From NCBI GenBank assembly GCA_943735955.1, contig OX030956.1:12936400-13000399 (forward strand): a stretch of 64,000 nucleotides of DNA. The letters run 5' to 3'. The notes beneath the pieces are model-generated. The model had not been told where the DNA came from and did no database searches. It saw only the letters and a program-made list of their open reading frames with translations. Source of the DNA: Piscicola geometra (Eukaryota; Annelida; Clitellata; Hirudinida; Piscicolidae). Within the stretch, counting starts at the first letter, position 1; every line of letters begins with the position of its first letter. A program made the position numbers and the translations under genes. Of this stretch, positions 22,424 to 42,720 are shown in pieces.

Positions 22424-25400
22424 ATGTCTTATGGAAAGAATCAACCTATCTATTCTATTCCCATCAACAAGCTAGTTTCGCCAACTCAAAATCTTCAACA
22501 AGGGTCTAACATTTATCCGCCACATCAACAACAACAACACAATCAGCAACAACATTTACAACAACAACACCATCAGCAACAATTACAACAACAACACCAC
22601 CAACAACAGCAGCAACTACAACAAAAACACCAACAGCAACCAATACAACAACTACAACAACATCGCCAAGGTATTCCATCTCAACAACCCTACCCGCACC
22701 AGCACATGCACCAAAGACCCAAACCACCACAGCCTCCACAGCATCAACACGACCACATCTCTGAGCGACCCGCAGCGGAACTTCCCTCGTTCAAACCGCA
22801 TTCGTTCTCCCACCAGCAGAGACCGGTTATGCGCCTCCGACCACTGTCCGACTGCAACGACCAATGCAGCCTCTTGCAACGGCGCATAAGCAGAAAAAGT
22901 CAATTCAACTCCACAAACCTACACGCAGACAGTCATACAAGCATACATTCGAACAACCAGTCAAGCAGGATGGGTGAAAAGTCTAGTTTTAAAGATGAAA
23001 TTCGCTTGACTGGCGTTCTCTTCAACGAGTGAGTGATGGTGGCGTCCTTAGACACGTACTACACTTAAAATTAGTTTAAACCTCAAAGCCAATGGATCTA
23101 TCTTCCTTCAATCTATCATTATTCAAAATTTTCAAAATATAAAAACTAGAGATTAATTTTGAAACCAGCTTTTTACACGATTTAAATGTGTTTTGTGAAG
23201 TATTTATACGATAGATTAACAAAAAACAAATTGCTCAGTGCTCAAATCGATATAGATGCCGACTGAAGGTGTTTTTGATGCGAAGTTGATTATCTTGTGT
23301 TTTTTTATATAAAACGAAACTTATAGCAAGTAAGCAACAGGTTTTCGTGTTCGATTCGTTTTAGTGTTATTATAAAAGTTACTTTTTCATTCATGATCTG
23401 ATAATTTACCATCAGGTTGAAGGCAAGGAACGAAGTGTGCAGCCACTGCAATGAACACTTCCTGGAAGACGAGAAGATGGTGAACCTACATGGACAAGTG
23501 TGGCACGAAAAGTGCTTCGTGTGAGTGCACAAAGTTCTCTCTACTCTTTTCATTTATTTGTTAAAATATTAATAATCCGTTTGAAACACCGGTTTATTTT
23601 AAGTTTATTATAATTCTGACATTTCATTGATCAAAGCTAGTCACATTGGTTGGTTGACGACTAAATAGCTTAATAGTTGTCTTATTTGATTCACTTTCTT
23701 GGTTATGAGTTAGGCAGCAGAATGTAAGTGATTATCTTTACCAATCATTCAGGTGTGCACAGTGTTTCCAACCGTTTCCCGAAGGCATATTTTTCGAGGT
23801 TGCCTTTTCAATAGTTTTTCATACAATTAATTTATTCTATTGAAAATAAATTCAATTAATATTAATAAAAAGTCACAAGAATTTTTGAATTATAAAAAAT
23901 GGAAAATATTAATGCATTTTTTGAAAGGACTCTTCTTTGAAGAGATACAATGTGAATTTAAACACTCATTTCTACCGTCACCTAAGTGAGACCACTTCCG
24001 AGAACATTCAATTACTATCAGCAATTATGAGCTCTTCTACGCGGATGTTGAACAGTGCCACACGTCTAAACACTTTGAATAAAGCAGCGGATAATATGTC
24101 TAAAAAAGACAGCATTTACGTCATGAGAAACAATTGAAATTTGATACCATTGAAAAACATAACTTAAACATATTTCTAACTTATTGTTTTATAATTAAGA
24201 TTTTTCAATTTATATATTGGATTACGCGAGAAGTATTTGTAAATAAAAAATATATTATATCCTTAACGCTCGAAGATAGAGCAAATTGTTCTTATCTAAA
24301 AAAAATTAATGGAATCCGATCTAAAGTAATTTTGATTAATTTTCAAGCCCAAATAAAACCTATAAAACCTCTTTTTCCGATTAGTAAAGCATTTTTTGAA
24401 CATTTAGATGCTTGAAACTAGAGATCAAATTCTAGCTCAATGAATTTAAATTTCAAACTTGAATTTTTGAAATATTCTTAACTTAGTCTACCAAAGGTCA
24501 ATGCTTCAATAACTTTCTTTTTCAGTCAATTTTTTCTATGTCTATTTTTTGCTTCAAAATTTCAAGGACTCACGCCATTGGTGTGAAGTTTTTGACGGAA
24601 TGACGAATTCTATGCAACCACATTCCTTTTATTAAACTGTTAAAACCTTTTGAAAAGTCACTTTTAATGTGCAAAAATCCTCTTCTGTTCGTTAATACGC
24701 CTTCATAAAATGAGGAATATAGGCATTTTTTGAATATTAAAACTTAATTTAAATAAATGACAAAATATTTTTCATTTTATTGGTTAGTGCAAATATTTTT
24801 TCAAAAGTATCATTTTCACTTCTACATACACAAATTAAATCCACGTAAGTAATAAGAAAGAGTATCCTTCATTCTACTCTTCAATCTTCATTATCATCCT
24901 CCATTATCACTTTCAATCATCTTTTCCACAATCATCATCATCATCATCATTAGCATCATCATCATCACCATCATCATCTTCTTCTTCGTCATTTTTATCA
25001 GTTCGGGGACAGAAGGTACTGTGAGAAAGACTTCCAAACACTGCTTGCACCACGTTGCTACCAGTGCAGTACGTAGAGATCAGCTCATTAATAATAAATT
25101 GATTAACTTTCTATTTAATAGTATAATAATACATTAAAACTACTAAAGTTTAATCTTTACATTAATTTCTTACCGTCTAGCTAATAAGCAGTTAATTAGA
25201 CATCGTACAAAGCCATTAGCTAATTGATTCCTCGTCTAGAGGAGTTCATAATGGGACGAGTGATAAAGGCGGTGGGTACCAGTTGGCATCCCGAGTGTTT
25301 CAAATGCCAGCTGTGTCACCAGGAGCTGGCTGATGTTGGCTTCATCCGGCACAATAAGAGGTGGGTGCGTCAGTGCATGCGTTAGTGCATGGGTGAGTGA

Positions 25401-27698
25401 GTGAATGTATGTATTTATTGATGAATAATTGAGTGTATGCATTTTTGAATGAGTAATTGAGTGAATAAATTAATTTATGAATGAGTAATTGAGTGAATAC
25501 ATTAATTTATGAATGAGTAATTAAGGGAACTGATTAATTTAATACAGGTCGTTATGTAAGGAGTGTCATGAAAAGGAAAAAGTGAGGTTACTGGGCAAAA
25601 ACGTCTGTTTCAAATGCAGGTTAGCAAGTCTTAATCATAACTTTGAATTAACCAACAGAACCAGTCATTTCAAATGATCTCATGATCACAATCAAACTGT
25701 CCTACTATTAAATTAAAAAATTAAAAATTGCATTGTTATTAGGCATAGAAACCAATAATTATGCCGATGAACCAGGAGCGAAGTGAACGAAAATGACTAC
25801 TTGAAGTACAATGGACAAGTCTACCATTCGTACCACTTCAACTGCCACTCTTGCGGGTTTGAGTGCATTTTAATTAGTTATTATACCACATTTAATTGAG
25901 TCATTAAATTATGTTTTAATATGTAATGAGGTCACATTGTGACGCTGGTGCAAACATCCTTTATAATTTTCAAATATATTAATCCATAAACAATAATTAC
26001 TTATATTTCAAGCTATTTTTATTATTTCTAAAATTATTTCATTTTTTCATATTCTTAATATTCATACAATAACTTTATTTACTTTTTTTTCTTATTTCCC
26101 TAATTAATTAAAATAATAATCATCATTATCATCCAATTTATAACTCCCCACTTGTCATCCCTCTCCCTCCATCCCCTTTCCTCCCTCCATCCCTTCCTCT
26201 CCCTCCATCCCCTTCTCTCCCTTCATTCCCTTCTCTCCCTCCATCCCCTCCTCTCCCTCCATCCCTTCCTCTCCCTCCATCCCCTCCTCTCCCTCCAGAG
26301 TGGAGTTGAACTCGATCGCCAGAGAAAAGGACAAGGAGCTGTACTGCCTCCGCTGCTACGACAAGCAAGGCGTACCCATTTGTGCCGCGTGCAGGTCTCA
26401 TTTAGATGCTTTTTTTGTGCGTCAGTCAGTTTCCAATACTCGAAAAGTGTATTGTCTTTGAGAGAATATCTATGTTTTAATTGGTTTATGTAAATTAGGA
26501 AATATGTTTGTGAAAAAAATTAAATTACGTCAAAGACTACATCTTTTTTCAATTTTTTAAATGTTTTGCCGAGCTATTAAACCAAAAACCTTTTTCAATA
26601 GTTTTGCACTCATCACCACCATCATCATCATCATTATAATCATAATAGTTATTTTCGTAATAATCATCATCATCAACTTCACGATCCTCATCATCCTCAT
26701 CATCTCATCATCTTCATCATTATCATCATCATCATCATCATCATCAGAATTTGCAAATTCAACATCATTACAAACACCCAGGCGACCAGTGGAGGAAAAA
26801 GTCATTCATGCACTAGGAAAGATGTGGCATGTTGAGGTTGCTGTAGTAAACATCATCATCATCTCCATCATCATCATCACCATCATCATCATCACCACCA
26901 TCATCATCATCATCTCCATCATCATCATCACCACCATCATCATCACCATCACCATCATAATCACCATCATCATCATCATCTTCCCATTTACAATATTTTC
27001 CCCAGCATTATCATATTAGCCGTTTTAACCATAATACAACTCTAGACTAAACTCTAAATGTCCCACAGCACTTTGTGTGTGTAAAGTGCGAGAAGCCGTT
27101 TTTTGGAAACCGGCACTATGAAGATAAAGGGTTGGCTTACTGTGAACTGCACTACTATCAGGTACAAAAAAGTATTAGCATCTCAAAATATTTTGTTTTT
27201 TAACAAGTTTTTTATTATATATTTTTAGTTTTTTAGTTTTTTAGGAATACATATTTTAATCCACAGATGCGTGGAGGCACTTGTTTCCATTGTAACTCGA
27301 TCATCACCGGCAATGGTGGGTCGCTGCAGGGATTCATAAAAATCAATTTTAAAATATATAATTAAAATAATATTTCAACAAAAACGTGTACGCTGTATTA
27401 TTAAAATAAAACTCACAAAACTATTTTCAGAACTCAAAGCTCTCAACAAGTCGTTTTGCCAAGATCACTTTTGTTGTTTCGCCTGCAACAAGAAGATGGA
27501 TAACAAGTAGGGTTGGCATGAATTTATAAATGTTAAATAGGATTTATTTATTTAATGAAAAAATATTTGTAATTTTATTGAAACATTTAAATTCCTAGAT
27601 CAAAGTTCATTGAGCTAGACGGAAAGCCAACGTGTAAAAACTGCTTCAAAAAGTTTCCTTCCGAAATGGTCAAAAGACTGAAGAAGCTCGCCGTATAA
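22424..27698 (+). CDS. LIMS1: PINCH/LIMS adaptor with five LIM domains and a Gln/His-rich N-terminal extension (13 exons)
   Basis: Focal-adhesion adaptor that bridges integrin-linked kinase to other partners. Exons: 22424-23028, 23416-23520, 23753-23798, 25002-25068, 25240-25360, 25548-25619, 25776-25856, 26299-26394, 26782-26836, 27069-27161, 27267-27315, 27431-27506 and 27599-27698; frame continuous, about 521 residues. All five LIM domains are present in PINCH order. Diagnostic stretches are [14 protein letters not shown] (LIM1), [11 protein letters not shown] (LIM2), [14 protein letters not shown] (LIM3), [14 protein letters not shown] (LIM4) and [13 protein letters not shown] (LIM5). The end is a basic KRLKKLAV tail. 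Vertebrate LIMS1 has about 325 residues; the excess is a roughly 200-residue first exon rich in Gln and His with no known domain. The first exon joins in phase through a perfect GTGAGT donor. Confidence 0.95.
24905..24990. repeat. (CAT)n tract before PINCH exon 4
   Basis: A CAT-rich run that turns into a TCT-rich pyrimidine tract and then the exon 4 acceptor. Confidence 0.8.
26150..26298. repeat. Pyrimidine minisatellite forming the acceptor tract of PINCH exon 8
   Basis: About ten units close to CTCTCCCTCCATCCC, ending in CCCTCCAG at the acceptor. The repeat itself supplies the polypyrimidine tract. Confidence 0.88.
26605..26985. repeat. (CAT)n tracts flanking PINCH exon 9
   Basis: CAT/CAC-rich runs at about 26605-26755 and 26852-26985 surround the 55-bp exon 9 (26782-26836). 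Open frames through them are Ile/Thr runs and not genes. Confidence 0.85.
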
Positions 27699-28717
27699 AT
27701 TTCAAAGATTTCATAAAACTGTTATTCTAGCAGATTCAATTGTCTCATTATTTGGAACAGCGTTGGATTTTATGCTATAGAACTTCTTTGCACATGAAGT
27801 ATTACACAAAAAGTATTTAGATTTCAAATTCTCGAACTTACTCAAAAGACTAGTAATTACTAAGAGGCTATGTTCCTTTTATATTCTAGTCGCCTTTTAT
27901 AATTAAAATAGATTTTTTGTATGACAAAACTCTTTAAATTTCCTAAAAAGCATTTTCAATTCGCAATAAAAGAATACCCGGTATTATACCCACTTTCATT
28001 TAAACTTAAAATTGTGATAAAAAATCGACGTTTCATCTATCACTATGATGTTTTTTTCTTAATTCTGTCACAGAAACATCAATCAATCAATCAAACACTT
28101 TTTTATATCGCCTATTTAAAATGCAAGAGCGCTTCTATATATTTAGAGTTATTAGAAGTAACTTATTTCTTATATAATTAAAGAATAGAACGTATAATTA
28201 ATATATTAAACTTTTACAAATTCTCGGTAACTTTATAAGAAATTTTGCTTATTAGCCTAAGGTAAATGTGGTTGCTCATAGATATACTACTTGTTTGTTT
28301 GTAGGATATCTATGGGGGTTGATAATCATTCTAAATTGTGAATGACGTCTTTTAGTGAGCATTTTCAATGGATTTAAGAAGTGACATAATTTTAAATTAG
28401 TCACTTAATCCTTTAAAATTCTCAACTTACAGGTTTTTAGTAGTTTCAATATATTACATACTTAACTTTTATTTTATTGTATATATTGACTGAACCTTCA
28501 AATGTACTTGCACTCTTTTGTTCATTCACTTTTAAATTTAATAAACGTTCGATGTAATTCATATCTTCTTGCCAATTGATTAAATACTTTTCTATTCATT
28601 TCACATGAAAAACTAAACTCTAAAATGTGGAATAAAATGAAAACTACTTTGATCTAAAAGCTCGACCTCTTATTCTTTCATCATCCCGGCTTCCTATCAT
28701 CAAACTTTGATCAGAAA
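27699..28717. other. Intergenic spacer between PINCH and SLC25A44
   Basis: AT-rich, about 1 kb, holding the PINCH 3' UTR and the SLC25A44 upstream region. A short open frame at 27921-28181 has no recognisable motif. Confidence 0.6.
27965..27970 (+). terminator. Candidate PINCH polyadenylation signal
   Basis: AATAAA about 270 bases after the PINCH stop codon. Confidence 0.35.
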
Positions 28718-30429
28718 ATGTCTCAGACGCTGGACTTAACGATTGACGATGACTGTCACGAAAGTCCTTTCCACACAAACTTGCACGTGATTGAGTACCA
28801 GATGCTCGACAAGAAGAAGTACTTCCCGTTGGTCGCCCTCAGCGGCATCATGGTTAGGAGCGTGGTCTACCCGCTGACCCTCATAAAAACCCGCATGCAA
28901 ATCCAAAAATCTAGGAATGTTTACACGGGAACTTTATCGGCTGTGAAGCAGATTACAAGGCAAGAGGGGTTCAGAGGGCTGTACTCAGGCTTCTTGGTTC
29001 AAAACCTCTCGACGTTTTCACAACTAACGTTTCTCACTACATACGAGAGAATTCGTTTCTACTTAGCAGATCAGCATGCCTTCAAAAGCAACCAGCTAAG
29101 GGCATTCATAGCTGGAGGGTGCGCCAGTGTAGTGGCCCAGACGATAGTTGTTCCGATCGATGTCATAGTACAACATCTACAAACACATTCAGTCTATTCG
29201 CAACTTGTTGGAAATACTTTCTCTGGTCAAAACTATAACTCGAAAACAAACTTTGAAGCATCATTCATCAACAATAAAAGCTCCACGACTCATAAAAAGA
29301 ACATTCTGCCTCCACATTCGACTCCACTAAACCCAGAAAGTTATGCCAAATCATGTAGTAACAATGAGCAAAGAAAGTACCTAAGCACCCACAAATCTTT
29401 TTCAAATTTCTATGCAGTCGTCACCCAGATTCTTCAGAAGAGTGGGTGGAGGGGTTTTTACAAGGGTTTTGGCATTTCTATTCTCATATACACTCCCACA
29501 TCTGCAATCTGGTGGCTGACGTATGACACTGTTTGTGGTTAGTGTCATTTGCTTATCTCTGTTTCAAGGCATGTAAAAGAACTCTTTCATAACAATTTTT
29601 TAAAAAAGTTTATTTTTACATTTTAAAAAATAGTTGATTGTTTCAAGATAAAGAATCAATCTACCACCACCACCCTAACCACCACTTATCCCATCAACAC
29701 CATATTCTCCACCACCACCACATCATTCACCCCCTCCCCCCCCCCCCCCCCTCGCCCCTGCAGACAAGATCTCCCAAAGCATCCCCTTATGGGTGCCTCG
29801 TCTGATGATCCAGTGCATGGCCGCCACTGTGAGCGCCACCACGACTACTATCATCACCACCCCCATTGATGCAATCAAGGCCAGGGTTCAGGTGAACTTT
29901 TGTGAATCAATAAATGTTTCGAAAAATTCCGCTTTGATATTTTAAAATCACCAACTTCCTCCAGCACTACCCTCACTTTTGCAACCACCACTACCCCCAC
30001 TTTATAACCACAACTTCTTTCATTTTTAAAACCACCTCTACCACCCGTATCATTACAAACACCATCACTACTCCACTTTTAAAACCACCACTACCCCCCA
30101 ACTTTCCCAATCTCCACCATCCATAATTAAAACCACCAAAAACCCCAACTTTTACAACCACCACCCAACCACCACCGTCTCCACTTATAAAACCACCACC
30201 ATTGCCACCATCCATTCTTCTCGCAACTACCCAACCACAGGTAGAAAAGACTAAATTCACAGAGACAGCACAGATGTTATGGCGGGAAGAGGGGCACCGG
30301 ATGTTCGTCAAGGCACTGCCGCCACGCCTGATGCAGAACGTCATCTCGTCATTCTTCGTCATCCTCGGCTATGAGTCTATCAAACGACTCAGTCTGTCGG
30401 AGGAGTATAAGCACAAGTTGCACTGGTGA
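28718..30429 (+). CDS. SLC25A44: SLC25A44-type mitochondrial carrier (3 exons)
   Basis: Mitochondrial inner-membrane carrier; the vertebrate orthologue is reported to import branched-chain amino acids. Exons: 28718-29537, 29764-29891 and 30241-30429; about 378 residues. The three carrier repeats carry the signatures VYPLTLIKTR (the atypical form also seen in SLC25A44), VVPIDVIVQH and TTPIDAIKAR. The N-terminal VIEYQMLDKKKYFPL and the C-terminal VILGYESIKRLSLSEEY also fit this family rather than a generic carrier. The matrix loop between TM3 and TM4 (roughly residues 155-230) is Ser/Asn-rich and longer than in human SLC25A44. It transcribes the same way as TMEM209 downstream, but the genes are separate. 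Confidence 0.92.
29940..30225. repeat. Degenerate CCACCACTACCCCCACTTT repeat in SLC25A44 intron 2
   Basis: Imperfect tandem copies run almost up to the exon 3 acceptor. Confidence 0.65.
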
Positions 30430-32135
30430 TGGTGCTGTATGGGTTTCGTAGGTGGTGAATTGGTTTGGTGGTAAATTGGAGGATGCATTTTGTGGTGAAT
30501 TTTGTAGTGAATTTTGGGTGAATTTTGGGTGAATTTTGTGTGCATTTTGTGGTTAATTTGTGGTGGTGCATTGGGTTGAATGGTGAATTTGGTTGGGTAT
30601 TTGGAATGAATTGGTGATGCATGCATTGAGGATGGTGTATTGGGTGGTGAATGCATGCTGCGTTGGATTATTATAGATTAGGATTTTTAGGTTGGTCATG
30701 ATAATGATAGGTCTGTACAGCCTCTTCGCTGTCACACTAACGTTATAATGAGTGTTTGTGTTGGATTGTATATATATATTGTATACATGTAAATATGTTC
30801 TGTGCTAGTATATCATTTGTACATGTACATATGTTTTGTGCTAGTATATCATTTGTACACGTACTTAGTATAAATATATGACTTGTATATATTCAAGTTT
30901 GACATTGGCGTATCACTTTATTTCTCGTAACATACCTCGCTTCAAGATTTTTCGTCTCATCCCTCTAGGCAAGTTACATGAAGATTTGGTGAATGCATTT
31001 CAGTTTTTCAAAATGTTTTTTTCTTTTTTTATTAAACTTTTTTTGTTTTCAGCCATTTTTTTATTACCTTTAACAACTTTCATGCACTTTTATTCTTTTA
31101 TTGTTTCTGTGTATTTATATCAATGTCGCATAAAAAATACTTTAGTTTGTTTGAAATTTTTTAAAGTTTATTTATAATTTTTCAGTTATCTAGAATATAA
31201 ACAGGCATACATTTAAACTTTTTACTTAATATTTATACTTTTCAACCAATATAACAACATTTTAAACCTTTATTAAGAAATGTATTTAACTTTTAACCTT
31301 GATCTTTTATATGTGAAGCAACTTATTTATGATTTCATTTAATATAAATTATATATATAATTATTAAAATTATTATTTATAACTAAAAACAATTATTCAA
31401 TCGATATAAAATCAAGATATGTATATAAAATGCTTATTTGTCGACCCTTCAAACACTTCTCAAACTTCTTCACACCACAACATTCAACTTGTATGATTTT
31501 TCGATTTTCTAGATTAAATGATCGAGTTAGTATGGCTAGCAGGGTTTTGGATATCATTGCAGTGATCAAACCATCTCAAAAATATCAATAAAAATGACAA
31601 TAATATTCCCTTGTTTTTTTTTGATGGAGCTAAATTGGTCGACTCAATAAAGACCATAAATCGTCTCATTTTTTATGAAAATATGATAAAAAAACTGTTT
31701 AAAAACAAGTTTAGGCTTTAATTGATAATTTCTCTATGAAGTAAATGAGTTTACTGTCAAAACTACAAATGCCGTTTAACGCATTTTAGTCTATCTATTT
31801 TTATTATTTAATTTTGAACGGTTTTAACATATTCATGAAATTATTTAGTATTATTAGTATTTGTATTTATTATAAATTTAACGCTACGTAATTTCTTTTT
31901 AAGTCAGCACTTTTAACCGCTGAATGCGAACCGAGTTTTTTTTGCATGATGCGCTCCCTCAGTTTTTGATTGCAATTTAATTTCAGTTAATCATTTTATA
32001 AATTTCAATTATTATTTGAACAAAGTAAAAAAATATTTTTTCAACATTTATAACAGTTTTTAATTATCAAAATTGATACATGCCACTCGAATCGAATTCA
32101 TCATATGAACAAAAAACATTTCTTCCTCACAAGGT
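30430..32135. other. Intergenic region between SLC25A44 and TMEM209
   Basis: It starts with GTGAATTTTG-type imperfect repeats (30455-30600), then a roughly 44-bp unit repeated about twice (30786-30860), then AT-rich sequence. No exon is supported. Confidence 0.65.
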
Positions 32136-38677
<6,542 letters not shown>

Positions 38678-38870
38678 AAGCCCCTTCATGCTTCATTTTA
38701 TATTTAGAAATCTCAAAAACTAAAATAATATTCTTTTTCATAGGTTATTTAGATTTATTTATTACTAAATCAAAAGGGGAGTACTTGCTATGGCTTCTAA
38801 GCTTTGCATTCTGTTCTATAGCAGTTCTTTCTCTGTTACAGAGTCTGTATATAACAATGTTAAGATGTGA

Positions 38871-38876
38871 AATAAA
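38871..38876 (+). terminator. Candidate TMEM209 polyadenylation signal
   Basis: AATAAA about 195 bases after the TMEM209 stop codon. Confidence 0.4.
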
Positions 38877-39262
38877 TCTTGTTAGTTAATCTCTTGATCC
38901 TTCACCAAATTTTTTTTTTGGAAATAATTTTTTTCACCTCAAGATGAGTCGGATTATATAAGGACGGTTGTGTGATGTGAACAACGATGCTGTAATCATC
39001 AAAACGCTGGCTCTTTACTCCGAAAGTCATGGCTTCGATTCCTGGAATCGCCTAGTAGCTAGCCAGCAGATGTTTTCAGAAGCGCCTCAGGAAACAAACA
39101 CGAGAGACGAACATCTACTTATGATGGAGCCTGCGTCGACGAGTTTGAAGCACTGAGATGGAAAGGAAAATAAAACTCCTGAATCATTGTTTCGGTTGTG
39201 CATTAAAGAGAAATTATATCGAATTTCAAAAGATTTTACTCTCTTAAAACGTCAATTTCGCC

Positions 39263-39406
39263 AATTATCCCCTGTCTCCAGTTCGCCTTTCTATTCGCAA
39301 TTACGAGCAGGCGTTCAGTCTATTAGCGCTTAACTACACTTGGCGTTCCAATTACACAAAAACTCTCTCAGAGCTAATTACACGCAATTACTACTTAATG
39401 TAATTA
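39263..39406. promoter_or_regulatory. Cluster of AATTA homeodomain-type sites (putative cis-regulatory module)
   Basis: Six AATTA cores at 39263, 39299, 39350, 39376, 39386 and 39402 within 144 bases, most preceded by C or T and followed by C. The stretch is less AT-biased than its surroundings. It lies 3.5 kb upstream of a homeobox gene. Regulatory function is inference. Confidence 0.3.
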
Positions 39407-39749
39407 CCCGAATTTTTTCCTCAATCAATAAAAGTCGGTTTTACTTTAGGTCCGTTTAACATCGTGATTACGTTGTATCAACAGGTGAGGGCGACTGAAG
39501 AGCGCAGACATTCGTTGAATGTTGGTCAGAGTCAAGAGGTAATCACAGGGCATGATCGAATTATGACGTCATTGTAATAACAGCGGTGGTGACGTGTGTT
39601 GTTGTTTTGTGGGGTGGAAATGCAGAAGTATTGGAGAGATTTCCACTTTGGAGTGGCTGTGCAATTTTCCATCCTTCCACTACTCACCTTCGTCCATTAA
39701 GCAAGCCTCATTTATGAAGTCAATATTTCCACTCTTCACATTCATCCAT

Positions 39750-40375
39750 GCATCACTATTTACTTTCATCGATTCACACTCATCCCAGCACCTTGCACCC
39801 TCCTCCATTTACCTCCTCCATTCACCCTCATCTATTCACCCTCCTTCATGCATCCTCATCTATTCACCCTCCTCCATTCACCCTCCTCCATTCACCCTCA
39901 TCCATTCACCCTCCTCCATTCACCCTCCTCCATTCACCCTCCTCCATTCACCCTCATCTATTCACCCTCCTTCATGCACCCTCATCCATTCACCCTCCTC
40001 CATTCACCCTCCTCCATTCACCCTCATCCATTCACCCTTCTCCATTCACCCTCCTCCATTCACCCTCATCCATTCACCCTCCTCCATTCACCCTCATCCA
40101 TTCACTCTCCCCTCCATTCACCCTCCTCCTCCATTCACCCTCCTCCTCCATTCACCTCTTCCTCCATTCACCCTCTTCCTCCATTCACCCTCCTCCTCCA
40201 TTCACCCTCCTCCTCCATTCACCTCCTCCTCCATTTACCCTCTTCCTCCATTCACCCTCCTCCTCCATTCACCTCCTCCTCCATTCACCCTCCTCCTCCA
40301 TTCACCCTCCTCCTCCATTCACCTCCTCCTCCATTCACCCTCCTCCTCCATTCACCCTCCTCCTCCATTCACCAC
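39750..40375. repeat. CTCCTCCATTCACC minisatellite
   Basis: More than 40 imperfect units of about 13-15 bases. All three plus-strand frames stay open because the unit has no stop, which produces long Ser/Pro/His frames that are not genes. Confidence 0.93.
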
Positions 40376-40518
40376 TTAGTCATCGAATGCTTCTCCTTGC
40401 AGGAAGGCGGGAGAATCACAGTGAAGTTATTAAGGAAAATTGGCGGGAATTATTGCTATTACAGCAGCAGCCTCCGCCAATTATGACGCGTAATGCTCCC
40501 TCTTCGCAAACCTCTTGC

Positions 40519-40825
<307 letters not shown>

Positions 40826-42720
40826 TATTTTAAGTATTTTTTTTGAACTTGGATGCTTTTACAAGTTTCATTTTTCTATCATTACATGCTAAATAATTGC
40901 TCTAAATACATTTGAAAATCACTTTCATAAATACATATAGAAAATCCGAATTGGCTCTCAATCTAGAAAGTCAAGTCCACAAAAAGTCTGCAAAATTCTG
41001 CAAAGAGTCGCCATCGGAAGCAATCCATCGCAATATCTTCCCTAATGGCGCGATGCTTCTGCTAAAAGCCCTCTGTCTCACCGCTAATGCACTCAGACAC
41101 CCCTCTATTGTCGAACTATTTTCATTGACAAGTCTTAAACGTTTTAAAGTCATTTCAAATTGCCAAATTTTCTCGATGTAAAATTAAACTAAATTTTGGT
41201 GTTTATATTTATTATTGATTTTAGTTTGAAAAAAAATTACTAAAAATTTAACGCCTTGAAGTATTATAGTAACGCTGCCCATAAAAAAAAGAAAAAACAA
41301 AAAAAAATTTAAAAAACTGGAAAAGGGCTAGAGAGTCATGCGATGGACTTTTAAAGGGTTAACAGTTTGGCGTGGCTAGGTTAACTAAGGCGCTCCTGTA
41401 ACCGAATCATCTGATTTTCTCGTGGCCATTTCAACGCTTTTATACGATTTTGTTTTTAGGTTTAAAAAAAAAAGTCATAATATTTTTCTGTGGATATTTT
41501 TAATTTTTTAATTTTAGATTTGTTTTTCTTAGGTTTTTATAATAATAATAATAATAAGTTTTTCATAAGTATTTAGACTCATTATTTACATTACTGAAAA
41601 ACAAGTATTGAAATTATTTAATAGTATTAAAAGTAATAAATAAATATTATCTGATATTGAATTCTACCTCCTCGTTACGACTGTCTGTAACGTCCCTAAT
41701 GCAATTTAACTCGCGTGAGAGGCGATGCTGCTCGACAATTGACGTTCTAAGTTCGCGTAAACGAATCTCTAGGCAAAGTTCACTTATCTAATTTGTGTCT
41801 GTTTGTGTTGGGTGTTTTAAAAGTTTCAAAGTTTTATTGAATATTTTTTGTTTGAATAATTGGTGAATTATTTAAATAGAATATTTAAATTAAATCTATA
41901 ATTGTCACGGAGGTTCAATTAAATATAATTTTAGACACTGAACTTTTCAATGACTCACTTTAAAACCGTGATTAAACTATGACTTTTTAAAATTCTAAAT
42001 TGAAATCAAAAAGTAAGCGGGGCTTCATTTTAAAAAGTATGAAAATGCCATTTTGAATGAATTGCCCGCTGAGAAAGCAATGAAAGCATTTCTATAACTC
42101 CTTCATTTCCTTCATAATATGACTTAATAAAACAATCTTTTTTGCGAAATCACTTCTTATTCCTTTTCTTTGGTTTCCGCATAGTTGCATGGCAGATGCG
42201 CTTAGAGATGTTTGAATACCAATTTCCTCACCTCCCGTTGACTGACGAATTTTAAACAAGAAATGAGTTCGAATTTGTTTTTAAGACAATATTTCATCAG
42301 ATTATCTTAATAATTTTCTTTTAAACAATACCAGTAACTTAAAAATTAGTTAAAAAAATTTTATGTGCAATAAAATAAAAATGCAATCCAATAAGGACGA
42401 CATAGATAAAATGTAATTAAAAATCCTCTTTTTTAAAAGTTTTAAATTTATAACAACACAAACAATTTAAAACTCAAAACTAAACAGAAGTTTAATTAAA
42501 AATCACAAAGTCTCATCTATAAACAAATAATACCTGTATTTTCAAATCTTTCGTAACATTCTAACTTTCTAGCCTTAATGGCTTCCCTTCCAATGGAAAG
42601 AGTCTGAAGGTGTGGCCTAGCGTTGAATGGCAAGCTTTAGACTCGCTAATTCTGCAATGAACGCCATTCGATAATGTCTTAACGCTGGAGTGATGGAGAG
42701 AGTGGAAAGGCATGCAGGTT

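Noticed and set aside
23937..24415. Two consecutive open frames in PINCH intron 3
   Set aside because: No recognisable domain, AT-rich codon use, and the LIM1 exons join cleanly across them.
38965..39070. Second tRNA-like/SINE head (TTCGATTCC)
   Set aside because: A B-box-like motif only; no convincing A box or acceptor pairing.
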